Shown here one piece after another: positions 8,797 through 17,621 of a stretch of 64,000 nt of DNA; positions within the stretch are counted from its first letter, which is position 1; each line of letters begins with the position of its first letter. The stretch is from positions 310,001 to 374,000 of the forward strand of contig CAKRHW010000002.1 of assembly GCA_934339365.1 (NCBI GenBank). The letters run 5' to 3'. The notes below the pieces were generated by a model, which was given only the letters and a program-made list of their open reading frames with translations, was not told the DNA's origin and did not search any database. The translations under genes and the position numbers were made by a program. The DNA is from an uncultured Lachnospiraceae bacterium. Its GTDB lineage: Bacteria > Bacillota > Clostridia > Lachnospirales > Lachnospiraceae.

Positions 8797-9699
8797 ATGA
8801 AAAAATCTCTTCTTTTATTTTTTCTCTTTCTTTTATATTTTATTTTGCTATTTTATTCTGATACCGTTTTATCCGGTACAAAAAAGGGCTTGATTTTATG
8901 GTTTGACACCATTATCCCAAGCTTATTTCCTTTTATCGTTTTATGCAAATTAATCCCTGTTTTTCTTCCTTCCTGTTGCTTATTGGGATTATTATCCGGT
9001 TATCCTTTAGGAGCAATGTTAACAAAAGAATCCTATCTTTTAAATGACAATAAAAACCCCCACAATTTTTCTGTCTTAAACAAATACCAGACGCTGCTTG
9101 GTTTTGTAAATATCGCATCTCCTGTATTTATCTGTGGATATGTTTGCACATCTTGTTTTGCGTGGAAAAATGAACGTTATCTTTTTACACTTAGTATCTA
9201 TCTTGGAACTTTTTTTAGTTATATTCTTTGCCTCATTTTTTTTACAAATCATCAAAAAAATAGCAATTGCCACAGCTATTCTGTTTCCCAAAAACAATCG
9301 TCATCAAAAAACTTTTCTATAAATTCTCTATTACTTGACTCTGCTTCTAGCCTTATTGTATTTGGCGGATTTATTATACTATCTGCTATTTTAATTGAAT
9401 TTATTCAAAAAATAACTTTCCTTTCTCCTTTTTATAAAGCAGTTTTTTCCTGTATGATTGAATTTACCAATGGACTTCATTTATTAAGCCATCTATACCA
9501 GTGTGGCAATATTTCTAAATTAGCAGCATCTTCTATCACTGTTTTTTTCTTATCGTTTGGTTGTTTTTCTATTTTTTTGCAAACTGCATCCATTCTACAT
9601 TCTACTAAATTAAGTATAAAAAAATATATCGTTCAGAAATTTTTAGCCGGCCTTCTTTCTGTAATTACTTTTTTTATCTTAGAAAGTATCTTTTTCTAG
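8797..9699 (+). CDS. YlbJ-like sporulation integral membrane protein
   Basis: A very hydrophobic 300-residue protein with about seven to eight predicted helices. The pattern GLILWFDTIIPSLFPFIVLC near residues 32-51 and the LLSGYPLGAML motif near 66-76 are characteristic of YlbJ, a nucleoside-recognition-domain (Gate) membrane protein required for spore formation in Bacillus. It is shorter than Bacillus YlbJ (about 400 residues), which fits the compact clostridial form. It is one of the few plus-strand genes, stands alone, and ends at a bidirectional terminator. Start is the ATG following AGGTG. Confidence 0.7.
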   Translation: MKKSLLLFFLFLLYFILLFYSDTVLSGTKKGLILWFDTIIPSLFPFIVLCKLIPVFLPSCCLLGLLSGYPLGAMLTKESYLLNDNKNPHNFSVLNKYQTLLGFVNIASPVFICGYVCTSCFAWKNERYLFTLSIYLGTFFSYILCLIFFTNHQKNSNCHSYSVSQKQSSSKNFSINSLLLDSASSLIVFGGFIILSAILIEFIQKITFLSPFYKAVFSCMIEFTNGLHLLSHLYQCGNISKLAASSITVFFLSFGCFSIFLQTASILHSTKLSIKKYIVQKFLAGLLSVITFFILESIFF

Positions 9700-9714
9700 T
9701 CATTCATGCAAAAC

Positions 9715-9746
9715 ACACCGGCATAAATAACCCTTTATGCCGGTGT
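9715..9746. terminator. Bidirectional terminator between ylbJ-like and the coiled-coil gene
   Basis: A perfect 13-base stem (ACACCGGCATAAA) with a 6-base loop sits between two converging genes, followed by a T-rich stretch on the plus strand and preceded by A-rich sequence serving the minus strand. Confidence 0.85.
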
Positions 9747-9751
9747 ACTTT

Positions 9752-10339
9752 TTATTCATCTTCGTTATTTGTTTCTTCTTCAAATGCCTGTTCCTCTTGT
9801 TCTGGCTGTCCTGAAAGTTCTTTTCTGTTATTCACAACAACATCAAGAGATGTATTCATGGAACGCATTAACGAATCATATCTTTCCTGGAATGCTGACA
9901 TACCGCTTGTAAGAATTCCCTGTATGTTTGCTAATGTATCATCTGTATATGCCACTGCACCTAATCGAATATCATTTGCTTCTTCTGTTGCAGAATTTAC
10001 AATTTGCTGTGCCTGACTCTGTGCCTGGGCTACTACATCATTTGCCTGTTTATATGCCTGTTGCATAATTTCATGTTCACTGACTAATTCTGTAATATGT
10101 GCAGTTGCCTCTGCAATCATCGCCTCAGCCCGTTCCTTGGCATCTGTTAAAATTGCCTCTTTATTTGCAATAATTTTTTGATATTTTTTAATCTCTTCAG
10201 GAGTCTTTAATCTCAATTCACTAATTAACTCTTCCATCTCTTCCTTTACAACAATAATCTTGGTTGAAGAAAGCGGTTGAAACTTACAATTATCGATATA
10301 ATCTTCCATCTCGTTAATAATTTGTTCTATTTTACTCAT
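9752..10339 (-). CDS. Coiled-coil protein of the ATPase-subunit-H-like/DivIVA-like type
   Basis: The 195-residue product is almost entirely helical. Residues about 45-135 form a long coiled coil rich in Glu, Ala, Gln and Lys (for example TDAKERAEAMIAEATAHITE), flanked by a short N-terminal region (MSKIEQIINEMEDYIDN) and an acidic C-terminal tail. Clostridial proteins of this shape are often annotated as V-type ATPase subunit H or DivIVA-like, but no ATPase genes are nearby, so a structural or cell-division role is at least as likely. It has its own promoter and is separated from coaD by 143 bases. Function unknown. Confidence 0.65.
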   Translation of the reverse strand: MSKIEQIINEMEDYIDNCKFQPLSSTKIIVVKEEMEELISELRLKTPEEIKKYQKIIANKEAILTDAKERAEAMIAEATAHITELVSEHEIMQQAYKQANDVVAQAQSQAQQIVNSATEEANDIRLGAVAYTDDTLANIQGILTSGMSAFQERYDSLMRSMNTSLDVVVNNRKELSGQPEQEEQAFEEETNNEDE

Positions 10340-10382
10340 TCTTATTACCTCTCCTTTTGTAATCTGATTCAGTCTATATAAA

Positions 10383-10411
10383 TTTATATACTAATCCGAA
10401 ACATTTTTCAA
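10383..10411 (-). promoter_or_regulatory. Sigma-A-type promoter of the coiled-coil gene
   Basis: On the minus strand TTGAAA and TATAAA are 17 bases apart, about 45 bases upstream of the start codon. Confidence 0.6.
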
Positions 10412-10482
10412 GCATAAACTTCGTCTTTCGAAAATATTAATAAATGTTTAATATCTCTGTATTCATCTTTTTATAAATAATT

Positions 10483-10965
10483 CTACATTCTGCACTTTTC
10501 ATATATATATGGTACCACACAAGCCGGTACAAACTTTTCTATATTTCCACCGTTCCATGCTACTTCTTTCACTGTACTTGAACTAAGATAAGCATATTCT
10601 AGACTTGTTGTAAAAAAAACAGTATCTATATTTTCATTTAATATATGATTCGTTTGCGACATCTGAAGCTCATATTCAAAATCGGTAATTGCCCGCAGCC
10701 CACGAACAATAATGTGTGCTTGTTCCTGCTGTGCAAACTCAACAAGTAAGCCACCAAATGCTTTCACCTTGATATTAGGAATATGTTCCGTAGCTTCTTT
10801 TATAATTTTTACCCGTTCCTCTGGTGTAAACATCGATTTTGATTTTGCACCATTATTTAAAACTCCTACTATTAATTCATCTGATAATTTTGCTGCACGT
10901 TCTATCACATCTAGATGCCCTAATGTAATAGGATCAAAACTTCCCGGATAAATTGCTTTTACCAT
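10483..10965 (-). CDS. coaD: Phosphopantetheine adenylyltransferase
   Basis: The 160-residue enzyme makes dephospho-CoA from 4'-phosphopantetheine and ATP, the penultimate step of coenzyme A synthesis. YPGSFDPITLGHLDVIERA at the N-terminus contains the TxGH nucleotidyltransferase motif, and the C-terminal LSSSTVKEVAW holds the second ATP-binding signature. Length is typical. It follows rsmD with a 30-base gap, an arrangement widely conserved in Firmicutes. Confidence 0.97.
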   Translation of the reverse strand: MVKAIYPGSFDPITLGHLDVIERAAKLSDELIVGVLNNGAKSKSMFTPEERVKIIKEATEHIPNIKVKAFGGLLVEFAQQEQAHIIVRGLRAITDFEYELQMSQTNHILNENIDTVFFTTSLEYAYLSSSTVKEVAWNGGNIEKFVPACVVPYIYEKCRM

Positions 10966-10995
10966 TTTCTTACCAAACCTTTCCTCACTTTTTAG

Positions 10996-11553
10996 CTAAT
11001 TCATTTTTCGTATAAAAGCATGTGCATTGCTTCCATACGTTTTGTATTTTTCCATTGAAAAGCCTAATTCTGTAATATACTGAAACTTTGTTTTGATTGA
11101 TGCTTCTACAATAATTAAAGTTTCATCATCTATGATATTAGATGAACTTAAATGTGTCAATACCCGTTTCTCTTCTTCTTTTTGATAAGGCGGATCTAAA
11201 AAAATAATATCCACATGATTAATCGTATTTTCAATTTGTTTTAGTGCAGACACAGCATCCATTTTCAAAATCTCTGCTTTATCATTTAACTTTGTAACAA
11301 TTAAATTCTCTTTGATACACGCTAATGGTTCTTTTGTATTTTCAGCAAAATAGCATTTTTTAGCTCCTCTGCTAAGTGCTTCTATTCCTATTGCGCCACT
11401 TCCTGCATATAAATCAACAAATACAGAACCATAGACCTCATCCTGTATCATATTAAATAAGGTTTCTTTGATACGGTCTGTTGTCGGGCGTGTATGAGAA
11501 CCTTCTGGTGTTTTTAAGTGTAACCTTCTTGCTGTTCCGGCTATTACTCGCAT
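10996..11553 (-). CDS. rsmD: 16S rRNA (guanine-966-N2)-methyltransferase RsmD
   Basis: The 185-residue protein starts MRVIAGTARRLHLKTPEG, the RsmD signature, followed by RPTTDRIKETLFN, the SAM-binding VDLYAGSGAIGIEALSRGA and the catalytic motif FLDPPY near residue 134. It methylates G966 of 16S rRNA during small-subunit assembly. It is upstream of and probably cotranscribed with coaD. Confidence 0.96.
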   Translation of the reverse strand: MRVIAGTARRLHLKTPEGSHTRPTTDRIKETLFNMIQDEVYGSVFVDLYAGSGAIGIEALSRGAKKCYFAENTKEPLACIKENLIVTKLNDKAEILKMDAVSALKQIENTINHVDIIFLDPPYQKEEEKRVLTHLSSSNIIDDETLIIVEASIKTKFQYITELGFSMEKYKTYGSNAHAFIRKMN

Positions 11554-11589
11554 ATTCTTTATCCTCTCAGACTAACTCAGCATGAATCA

Positions 11590-11624
11590 TAAAAGGGCAA
11601 GCTTACTCCAAGCCTGCCCTTTTA
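11590..11624 (-). terminator. Terminator of the rpsA operon
   Basis: On the minus strand an inverted repeat of about 14 bases (AAAAGGGCAGGCTT arm, one G-T pair) with a 5-base loop ends in TTTTAT, 30 bases after the rpsA stop. Confidence 0.8.
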
Positions 11625-11655
11625 TGTTCTCAGATGAGATAAAATCTATTCTTTC

Positions 11656-12744
11656 TTATTCTTCTTCAGATGTCTCAGCATCGTCTTCCTGTGCTGGTGT
11701 AAGCAATGCTTTCATGCTTAAGCTGATTTTATTTTCTTCTGCATTAAAGTCAACCACTTTAGCTGTGATTTCCTGTCCAATCTTTAATACATCTGATGGT
11801 TTTTCTACATGTTCAAGTGCAATCTGTGAAACATGTAATAACGCATCAACACCTGGCTCTAACTCTACAAATGCTCCAAAGTCTGTCATTCTTGCAACTT
11901 TTCCTGTTACAACGCTTCCAACTGCATACTTTGTTGCTGCATCATTCCATGGATTTGACTCTGGGAATTTTAAAGATAAAGCAATCTTTCCATCTTCTGT
12001 AATGTTCTTTACAAGTACCTTGATGTTTTCACCAGATGTGAATACCTTCTTTGGATTGCCAATTCTTCCCCAAGACATTTCAGAAATGTGAAGTAAACCA
12101 TCTACTCCACCGATATCTACAAATGCTCCAAAATCAGTAACATTTTTAATCGTTCCTTCAACTGTCTGTCCAATCTCAAGATTCTTTAATGTTTCAGCCT
12201 TCTTAGCTGCCTTCTCTGCTACTAATAACTGCTTTCTGTCTCCAATGATTCTTCTCTTCTTTGGATTAAATTCTGTAATAACAAACTGAATCTTTTCTCC
12301 TGCATACTTTGTTAAGTCTTTTTCATAAGAATCTGATACTAAGCTTGCTGGAATAAAAACTCTAGCCTCATCAACGCTGGCAATTAATCCTCCTGCCATA
12401 ACCTGAACTACTTCTGCTGTAAGAACTTCTTTATTTTCAAAAGCTTCTTCAAGTCTCTTATTTCCTTTTTCAGCTGCTAATTTCTTGTAGCTTAAAGCAA
12501 CAGAGCCTTCACCGTCATTCGTCTTAATGACTTTGGCTTCCATCTTATCGCCGACTTTAACTACAGTAGTTAAATCAACTGGTGTATTTGAATATTCACT
12601 TCTTGTGATCACACCATCAGACTTGCCGCCTATGTTCAAGACGATTTCATCTTCTTTAACGGCAATAACTGTGCCTTCTACAATCTCTCCTGTTCTAATT
12701 GTTTTAAATGATTCTTCCAATAACTGGTCAAATTCTGTTGACAT
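11656..12744 (-). CDS. rpsA: Ribosomal protein S1 (four S1 domains)
   Basis: The 362-residue protein has four S1 RNA-binding domains at roughly residues 16-85, 100-170, 187-255 and 272-342; the third and fourth carry the classic VTDFGAFVDIGGVDGLLHIS and MTDFGAFVELEPGVDALLHV. This is the compact Gram-positive S1 that binds mRNA on the 30S subunit. The open frame reaches six codons upstream, but the AGGAGG before the ATG at 12742-12744 fixes the start. That site lies inside the end of ispH, and the two frames overlap by 17 bases, so translation is probably coupled. In several clostridia the two proteins are fused. Confidence 0.95.
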   Translation of the reverse strand: MSTEFDQLLEESFKTIRTGEIVEGTVIAVKEDEIVLNIGGKSDGVITRSEYSNTPVDLTTVVKVGDKMEAKVIKTNDGEGSVALSYKKLAAEKGNKRLEEAFENKEVLTAEVVQVMAGGLIASVDEARVFIPASLVSDSYEKDLTKYAGEKIQFVITEFNPKKRRIIGDRKQLLVAEKAAKKAETLKNLEIGQTVEGTIKNVTDFGAFVDIGGVDGLLHISEMSWGRIGNPKKVFTSGENIKVLVKNITEDGKIALSLKFPESNPWNDAATKYAVGSVVTGKVARMTDFGAFVELEPGVDALLHVSQIALEHVEKPSDVLKIGQEITAKVVDFNAEENKISLSMKALLTPAQEDDAETSEEE

Positions 12745-13585
12745 TAAATCGAACCTCCTCAATAATATTCTTTGGGGTTGATGCCCCTGCTGTAATACCT
12801 ATACTACTATTGGATTGTAGTTGACGGGTGTCTAAATCTACAAGTGTCTGTATATAATAAGTATTGTCACATTCTTCCTTGCATATCTCATACAGCTTTT
12901 GTGTATTTGAACTATGCTTGCCTCCAATGACAATCATGGCATCCACTTCTCGGGCAATTTTCCTTGCCTCTGCCTGCCTATCATTAGTTGCATTGCAAAT
13001 TGTATTTACAACATTTATATCATACCCCTTTTCTGCAATAATTTCAACTAATTTATCAAATTTATTAAAATTAAATGTGGTTTGTGCTACGATTGTTACT
13101 TTATTTTCCCCTTTTAAATTTAAATTTCTTGCATCTTCTTCTGTATTTACAACAAATACCTGATTTCCGCCCCATCCTTCGATTCCTTCTACCTCCGGAT
13201 GCGTAGGATTACCAATAATAATGACTGTATTTCCACATTCTGTTTCTTTTTCAACTATTTTATGAATCTTCTTCACAAAAGGACAAGTTGCATCAACAAT
13301 ATGAACTCCTCTCTCCTGCAAGATATCATACACATGCCTGCTCACGCCATGTGAGCGAATCACAACGGTTCCACCTTGAATTCCTTTTAATTCTTTTTCA
13401 TCGTGAATAACGATTACTCCTTTTTGTTCTAAATCGCGAACGACTTCTTCGTTATGAATAATAGGTCCATACGTATATGTTTTTTCCGTAGGATCTGTTT
13501 TTTCTTCTAACACTTCATAAACCTTATCTACTGCCCTTTTCACACCAAAGCAAAAACCCGCTGACTTTGCCAATGTTACTTTCAT
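12728..13585 (-). CDS. ispH: 4-hydroxy-3-methylbut-2-enyl diphosphate reductase
   Basis: The 285-residue enzyme is the last step of the MEP isoprenoid pathway, making IPP and DMAPP with a [4Fe-4S] cluster. The three cluster cysteines are in AGFCFGVKRAVDK (Cys12), DATCPFVKK and NTICNATNDRQ, and conserved histidines occur in THPEVEG and RSHGVS. Length is normal. The gene follows cmk and its last codons contain the ribosome-binding site of rpsA; it ends 17 bases inside rpsA in another frame. Confidence 0.97.
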   Translation of the reverse strand: MKVTLAKSAGFCFGVKRAVDKVYEVLEEKTDPTEKTYTYGPIIHNEEVVRDLEQKGVIVIHDEKELKGIQGGTVVIRSHGVSRHVYDILQERGVHIVDATCPFVKKIHKIVEKETECGNTVIIIGNPTHPEVEGIEGWGGNQVFVVNTEEDARNLNLKGENKVTIVAQTTFNFNKFDKLVEIIAEKGYDINVVNTICNATNDRQAEARKIAREVDAMIVIGGKHSSNTQKLYEICKEECDNTYYIQTLVDLDTRQLQSNSSIGITAGASTPKNIIEEVRFNVNRI

Positions 13586-13617
13586 TTTTACACCTCCGCG
13601 TTCTTCTTTGCTTCTAA

Positions 13618-14274
13618 TTATGCCTGTGCAATCTTCATAATTTTTTCTACTACTTCCTCAATAGATAAATCAGACGCATCAACTAACACAGCATCTTTTG
13701 CCTGAACAAGCGGAGATACCTCTCGATGAGAATCTCTATAATCTCTTTCTTCTATATCTTTTTCAATTTCTTCTAAATTGCACGCTATATTTCTTTCCTT
13801 TAGTTCTAAATATCTTCTTTGTGCACGTACCTTTGTACCTGCAGTTAAGAAAATCTTTGTATCTGCATCTGGAAGTACAGTTGTTCCGATATCCCTTCCA
13901 TCCATAACAACATTTTCTTCATGGGCAAGTTTTCTTTGTAATTCTACTAACTTTTCTCTTACTTTGGGATACACTGCAATTGCAGATGTTACATTTCCTA
14001 CTTCCTCTGTTCTTATCTTTCCATTTACATTTTCCTGATTCAACAGTACAACCTGTTCGCCATTTTCATAACGGATTGCAATTTCTGCCTGTTTGCATAC
14101 TTCACACACCGCCTGCTCGTCGTTTTTATCAACCTGTTTTCTCAGGCAGGCAAGCGCCATGCTTCGATACATCGCACCTGTATCTACATAAATATATCCC
14201 ATCTTCTTTGCTAAAATTCTTGCAATTGTGCTTTTTCCTGCTCCAGCTGGTCCATCAATCGCTATACTTCTCAT
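13618..14274 (-). CDS. cmk: Cytidylate kinase
   Basis: The 218-residue enzyme phosphorylates CMP and dCMP. The P-loop DGPAGAGKST is at residues 6-15, DTGAMYR follows at about 35, and DGRDIGTTVLPDA marks the CMP-binding insert typical of Cmk. The open frame extends 33 codons upstream, but those residues do not resemble the family and GAGAGG lies immediately before the ATG at 14272-14274. It sits between a flavoprotein gene and ispH in a conserved clostridial operon. Confidence 0.96.
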   Translation of the reverse strand: MRSIAIDGPAGAGKSTIARILAKKMGYIYVDTGAMYRSMALACLRKQVDKNDEQAVCEVCKQAEIAIRYENGEQVVLLNQENVNGKIRTEEVGNVTSAIAVYPKVREKLVELQRKLAHEENVVMDGRDIGTTVLPDADTKIFLTAGTKVRAQRRYLELKERNIACNLEEIEKDIEERDYRDSHREVSPLVQAKDAVLVDASDLSIEEVVEKIMKIAQA

Positions 14275-14302
14275 GATTTTATCCTCTCTTTTTTTTATTT
14301 TG

Positions 14303-15562
14303 CTATGCATGTATACCTGCAACAAAACCTGTCGACCAGGCAATCTGCAAATTATATCCTCCTGTTTTTGCATCTACATCAATAACCTCTCCGGCAAAAA
14401 ACAGATGATTGATCTTTTTTGATTCCATCGTTTTAGGATTAATATCCTTTACGCTGATTCCTCCCTGTGTAATAATTGCTTCCCGAAATCCTTTACTTCC
14501 CGTAATGGTAAATGTCATTTCCTTTATTGCATTTACAAGCCTTTCTCTTTCTTCTTTCGTGACGGCATTAACTTTTTTATATGGATCAATTCCGGCATTT
14601 TCAATTATAACAGGTATCATTGTTCTTGGCAAAAGTTCATCTAAGGAATGATTAAAATTCTTATTAACGCACTTTTCAAAATCACGCAATATTCTTTTAT
14701 CTAGCATTTCTTTTGATAATGCTGGTTTTAAATCTATCACAAGCTGCAACTCTTGTTCTCCTTTTGCAAATTCCTTTGCAGCATAACTGCTTCCACTTAA
14801 AATCAATGGTCCTGTCACACCAAAATGGGTAAACATAAGTTCTCCCTGATCAGCATAAATTTCTTTTCGTTTATTCTTTTTTTGCACATAAATAGCAGCT
14901 TTTACATTTTTTAATGAAAGCCCCTGCATTTCCTTTGCCTGTTCTTCTTTCAAAACTAACGGCACCAATGCCGGCCGGACCGGAATAATTTTATGTCCTG
15001 TCATTTCTGCAAAACGGTATCCATCTCCTGTCGATCCTGTTGTCTGGTAAGAATTTCCTCCGGTTGCAAGAATGACAGCATCTGCAGATTCTTTTGTACC
15101 ATCTTGCAAACAAATTCCTGTGCATTTTCCATTTTCATCTGTCACAATATTTTTTACTTTTTGAAACAAATGTACAAACACTCCTAATTGTTTCATTTTT
15201 CTTTCTAATGCGGTAATCACATCAGAGGAGTGGTCAGAAACCGGGAACACGCGGTTGCCTCTTTCTACTTTTGTATCTACTCTCTGTTCATTCAGCAGAT
15301 GGATGATATCTTCATTGGTATATGCAGAAAAAACACTAAACAAAAATTTAGGATTAGAAACTACATGTTGCATAATCCCTTCCATATCATCTGCCGAAGT
15401 CACATTACATCTTCCTTTTCCCGTAATGAATAATTTTTTCCCTAATTTTTCATTTCCATCATACAAATGTACTTCACATTCCCCATGAATATTTTTTTCT
15501 TTTGCCGCAATAGAGGCAAGCATTCCTGCTGCACCTCCGCCTACAATAATTATTTTATGCAT
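14303..15562 (-). CDS. HI0933/YhiN-family FAD-dependent oxidoreductase (BaiN-like)
   Basis: This 419-residue flavoprotein opens with the FAD-binding MHKIIIVGGGAAGMLASIAA and continues with GNEKLGKKLFITGKGRCNVT, the signature of the HI0933 family. The C-terminal FAGEVIDVDAKTGGYNLQIA is the second FAD-contacting motif. Characterised relatives include BaiN of bile-acid dehydroxylators, but the family as a whole has no agreed substrate. It is the first gene of the set leading to cmk, ispH and rpsA; this order is common in clostridia. Confidence 0.9.
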   Translation of the reverse strand: MHKIIIVGGGAAGMLASIAAKEKNIHGECEVHLYDGNEKLGKKLFITGKGRCNVTSADDMEGIMQHVVSNPKFLFSVFSAYTNEDIIHLLNEQRVDTKVERGNRVFPVSDHSSDVITALERKMKQLGVFVHLFQKVKNIVTDENGKCTGICLQDGTKESADAVILATGGNSYQTTGSTGDGYRFAEMTGHKIIPVRPALVPLVLKEEQAKEMQGLSLKNVKAAIYVQKKNKRKEIYADQGELMFTHFGVTGPLILSGSSYAAKEFAKGEQELQLVIDLKPALSKEMLDKRILRDFEKCVNKNFNHSLDELLPRTMIPVIIENAGIDPYKKVNAVTKEERERLVNAIKEMTFTITGSKGFREAIITQGGISVKDINPKTMESKKINHLFFAGEVIDVDAKTGGYNLQIAWSTGFVAGIHA

Positions 15563-15614
15563 CTTTATTCCCTTCGCGTTATTTGCAAATTCTAATCATC
15601 TCTTCTAGAATGTT

Positions 15615-17444
15615 TTAACCTAAAATTGTTTCAAAATACATCCATCGTTCCATTTTATACTCAAGCTGAGCTTCTAATTCATTTTTTTCATCCATATATT
15701 CCTGCAGCTTTGAATAATTTGAAACAGACTCTGCAATTTTTTCTTCTAGTTTTGCAATTTTTTCTTCCAATGAATTTATTTCCGTTTCTAACGAATCATA
15801 CTCTCTTTTTTCATTATAGCTTAATTTTGGCTTTGAAGATCCTGTCTTTTGTCCTTCTTTCCAATTGGCTTTATTTATTTCTTTTTTCTCTGTATCATCT
15901 TCTTTTCCAATCTCTGTTAATCCGCCTAAATCACGAATCTTTGATTCATTTTCACTATAGTTGCCTTCAAGTTGTGTTATTTTACCACTTCCATCGGCTG
16001 AATATACGAATAATCTCTGTACTATTTTATCAAGAAAATATCGATCATGGGAAACTGTCAGAACAATTCCATCGAACCGCTTAAGATAATCTTCTAATAT
16101 AGTTAATGTTGCAATATCTAAATCATTGGTAGGCTCATCTAATATTAAAATATTAGGCTGTTCCATCAAAATTTTAAGAAGATATAATCTTCGTCTTTCT
16201 CCACCAGACAATTTTTCAATCACAGAATACTGCATCGAACCGGTAAAAAGAAATTTTTCTAGCATCTGCGAGGCAGTAGCAACACCATCACTTGTCTGAA
16301 TATACTCTGCTGTATCTCTGATATAATCAATTACTTTTTCTGTTTGATCCATTTCTTCTGTTTCTTGTGCAAAATATCCGATTTTTACCGTTTGCCCAAT
16401 GATAATTTCACCTGAATCAGGTTGTATTTTCCCTGTAATCATCTTTAGAAGTGTTGATTTTCCACACCCATTGGGACCTATAATTCCTAACCGGTCTTTT
16501 GGAAGCAGAATATAACTAAAATCGCGAATCAGACATTTTTCCTGTCCATGAACAGAAAAACTTTTTGACACGTGATTCATTTCAATCGTAGTTCTTCCTA
16601 ATCTCGTAGAAACAGAATCAATTGCTACCTGTTCATCCTTTTGAATTTTATCCCGATTTTTCAGTTCTTCAAATCGCTGAATATGTGCCTTCTGTTTCGT
16701 TGAACGTGCTCTGGCTCCTCTCTGCATCCATGCAAGTTCGGAGCGATATAAAGTCTTTGCTTTTCGCTCTGTTGCTAAAAGACTTTCTTCTCTTTCTGCT
16801 TTTCGTGAAACAAATCCACTATAATTTGTTTCATACAAATAGATTTTACTCTTATCAATTTCTAATATTTTATTGGTAACCCGGTCTAAAAAATAGCGGT
16901 CATGTGTTACCATTAAAAATGCCCCTTTAAATTTATTTAAATACTCCTGTAGCCATACTGTCATTGCATTATCTAAATGGTTGGTCGGTTCATCTAATAC
17001 CAGAATTTCTGCCGGAGTGAGAAGTGTTCTTACCAATGCGGCCCTTTTTCGTTGTCCGCCTGACAAATGCTTTGCAGATTCATGAATATTAAAAATACCG
17101 AATCGCTGCAACATCGCCGTTGCTTCTCCTTCTAAATTCCGATATTCCTCTTCTGGTTGTTTCTCATGTAACACATTTTCAAGAATAGATTTCGTGTCAT
17201 CAAAAACCGGTGTTTGTGGCAAATATTCAATTCGAACTTTATTTCCTTTTTTTATCTCGCCGGAATTTGCATATTCTAACCCTGCAATTATCTTTAATAG
17301 CGTTGACTTTCCAGTTCCGTTGATTCCAATTACACCTACTTTATCATGTTCATTCACTCCGAATGATACATCATCTAGCAGTATTTTATCTGTAAATGAC
17401 TTTGAAATATGCTCTGCAGTCAGCAAATTTTTATCTAATGCCAT
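15615..17444 (-). CDS. ABC-F family ATP-binding protein (Uup-like)
   Basis: The 609-residue protein has two ATP-binding cassettes and no membrane helix. Walker A motifs are GINGTGKSTLLK (near 43) and GPNGCGKSTLLK (near 330), signature motifs LSGGQRKRAALVRTL and LSGGERRRLYLLKIL. Between them lies a charged linker (about 225-290). A coiled-coil C-terminal domain of about 75 residues, as in Uup, follows the second cassette. ABC-F proteins act on ribosomes or nucleic acid rather than as transporters. Two ATGs compete: the GGAG before them suits the one at 17442-17444, six bases away. It has its own promoter. Confidence 0.9.
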   Translation of the reverse strand: MALDKNLLTAEHISKSFTDKILLDDVSFGVNEHDKVGVIGINGTGKSTLLKIIAGLEYANSGEIKKGNKVRIEYLPQTPVFDDTKSILENVLHEKQPEEEYRNLEGEATAMLQRFGIFNIHESAKHLSGGQRKRAALVRTLLTPAEILVLDEPTNHLDNAMTVWLQEYLNKFKGAFLMVTHDRYFLDRVTNKILEIDKSKIYLYETNYSGFVSRKAEREESLLATERKAKTLYRSELAWMQRGARARSTKQKAHIQRFEELKNRDKIQKDEQVAIDSVSTRLGRTTIEMNHVSKSFSVHGQEKCLIRDFSYILLPKDRLGIIGPNGCGKSTLLKMITGKIQPDSGEIIIGQTVKIGYFAQETEEMDQTEKVIDYIRDTAEYIQTSDGVATASQMLEKFLFTGSMQYSVIEKLSGGERRRLYLLKILMEQPNILILDEPTNDLDIATLTILEDYLKRFDGIVLTVSHDRYFLDKIVQRLFVYSADGSGKITQLEGNYSENESKIRDLGGLTEIGKEDDTEKKEINKANWKEGQKTGSSKPKLSYNEKREYDSLETEINSLEEKIAKLEEKIAESVSNYSKLQEYMDEKNELEAQLEYKMERWMYFETILG

Positions 17445-17525
17445 ATCCATCTCCTTTATTTCTTATGACACAAAACATTTTCATTCTAAAAATAAATGCT
17501 TTTGTCAAATCATAAACCAGGCATT

Positions 17526-17554
17526 ATTATATCTTACAGGTGCTATAAAATCAA
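17526..17554 (-). promoter_or_regulatory. Sigma-A-type promoter of the ABC-F gene
   Basis: On the minus strand TTGATT and TATAAT are 17 bases apart, about 80 bases upstream of the start codon and downstream of the oadA terminator. Confidence 0.75.
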
Positions 17555-17583
17555 GTCTGATCACTTTTTCAGGCATTTAAAAA

Positions 17584-17609
17584 AACCAGCAGATTTTCAT
17601 CTGCTGGTT
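17584..17609 (-). terminator. Terminator of the Na+ decarboxylase operon
   Basis: A perfect 11-base stem (AACCAGCAGAT arm) with a 4-base loop is followed on the minus strand by a run of seven T, just after the stop of the last gene of the operon. Confidence 0.92.
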
Positions 17610-17621
17610 AAAATCATTCTT

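Noticed and set aside
11582..12091. 169-codon plus-strand open frame opposite rpsA
   Set aside because: Antisense to S1 domains with perfect motifs; Ser/Phe-rich shadow composition and no good ribosome-binding site.
15626..16084. 152-codon plus-strand frame opposite the ABC-F gene
   Set aside because: Shadow frame of Leu/His-rich composition opposite an intact ATPase.
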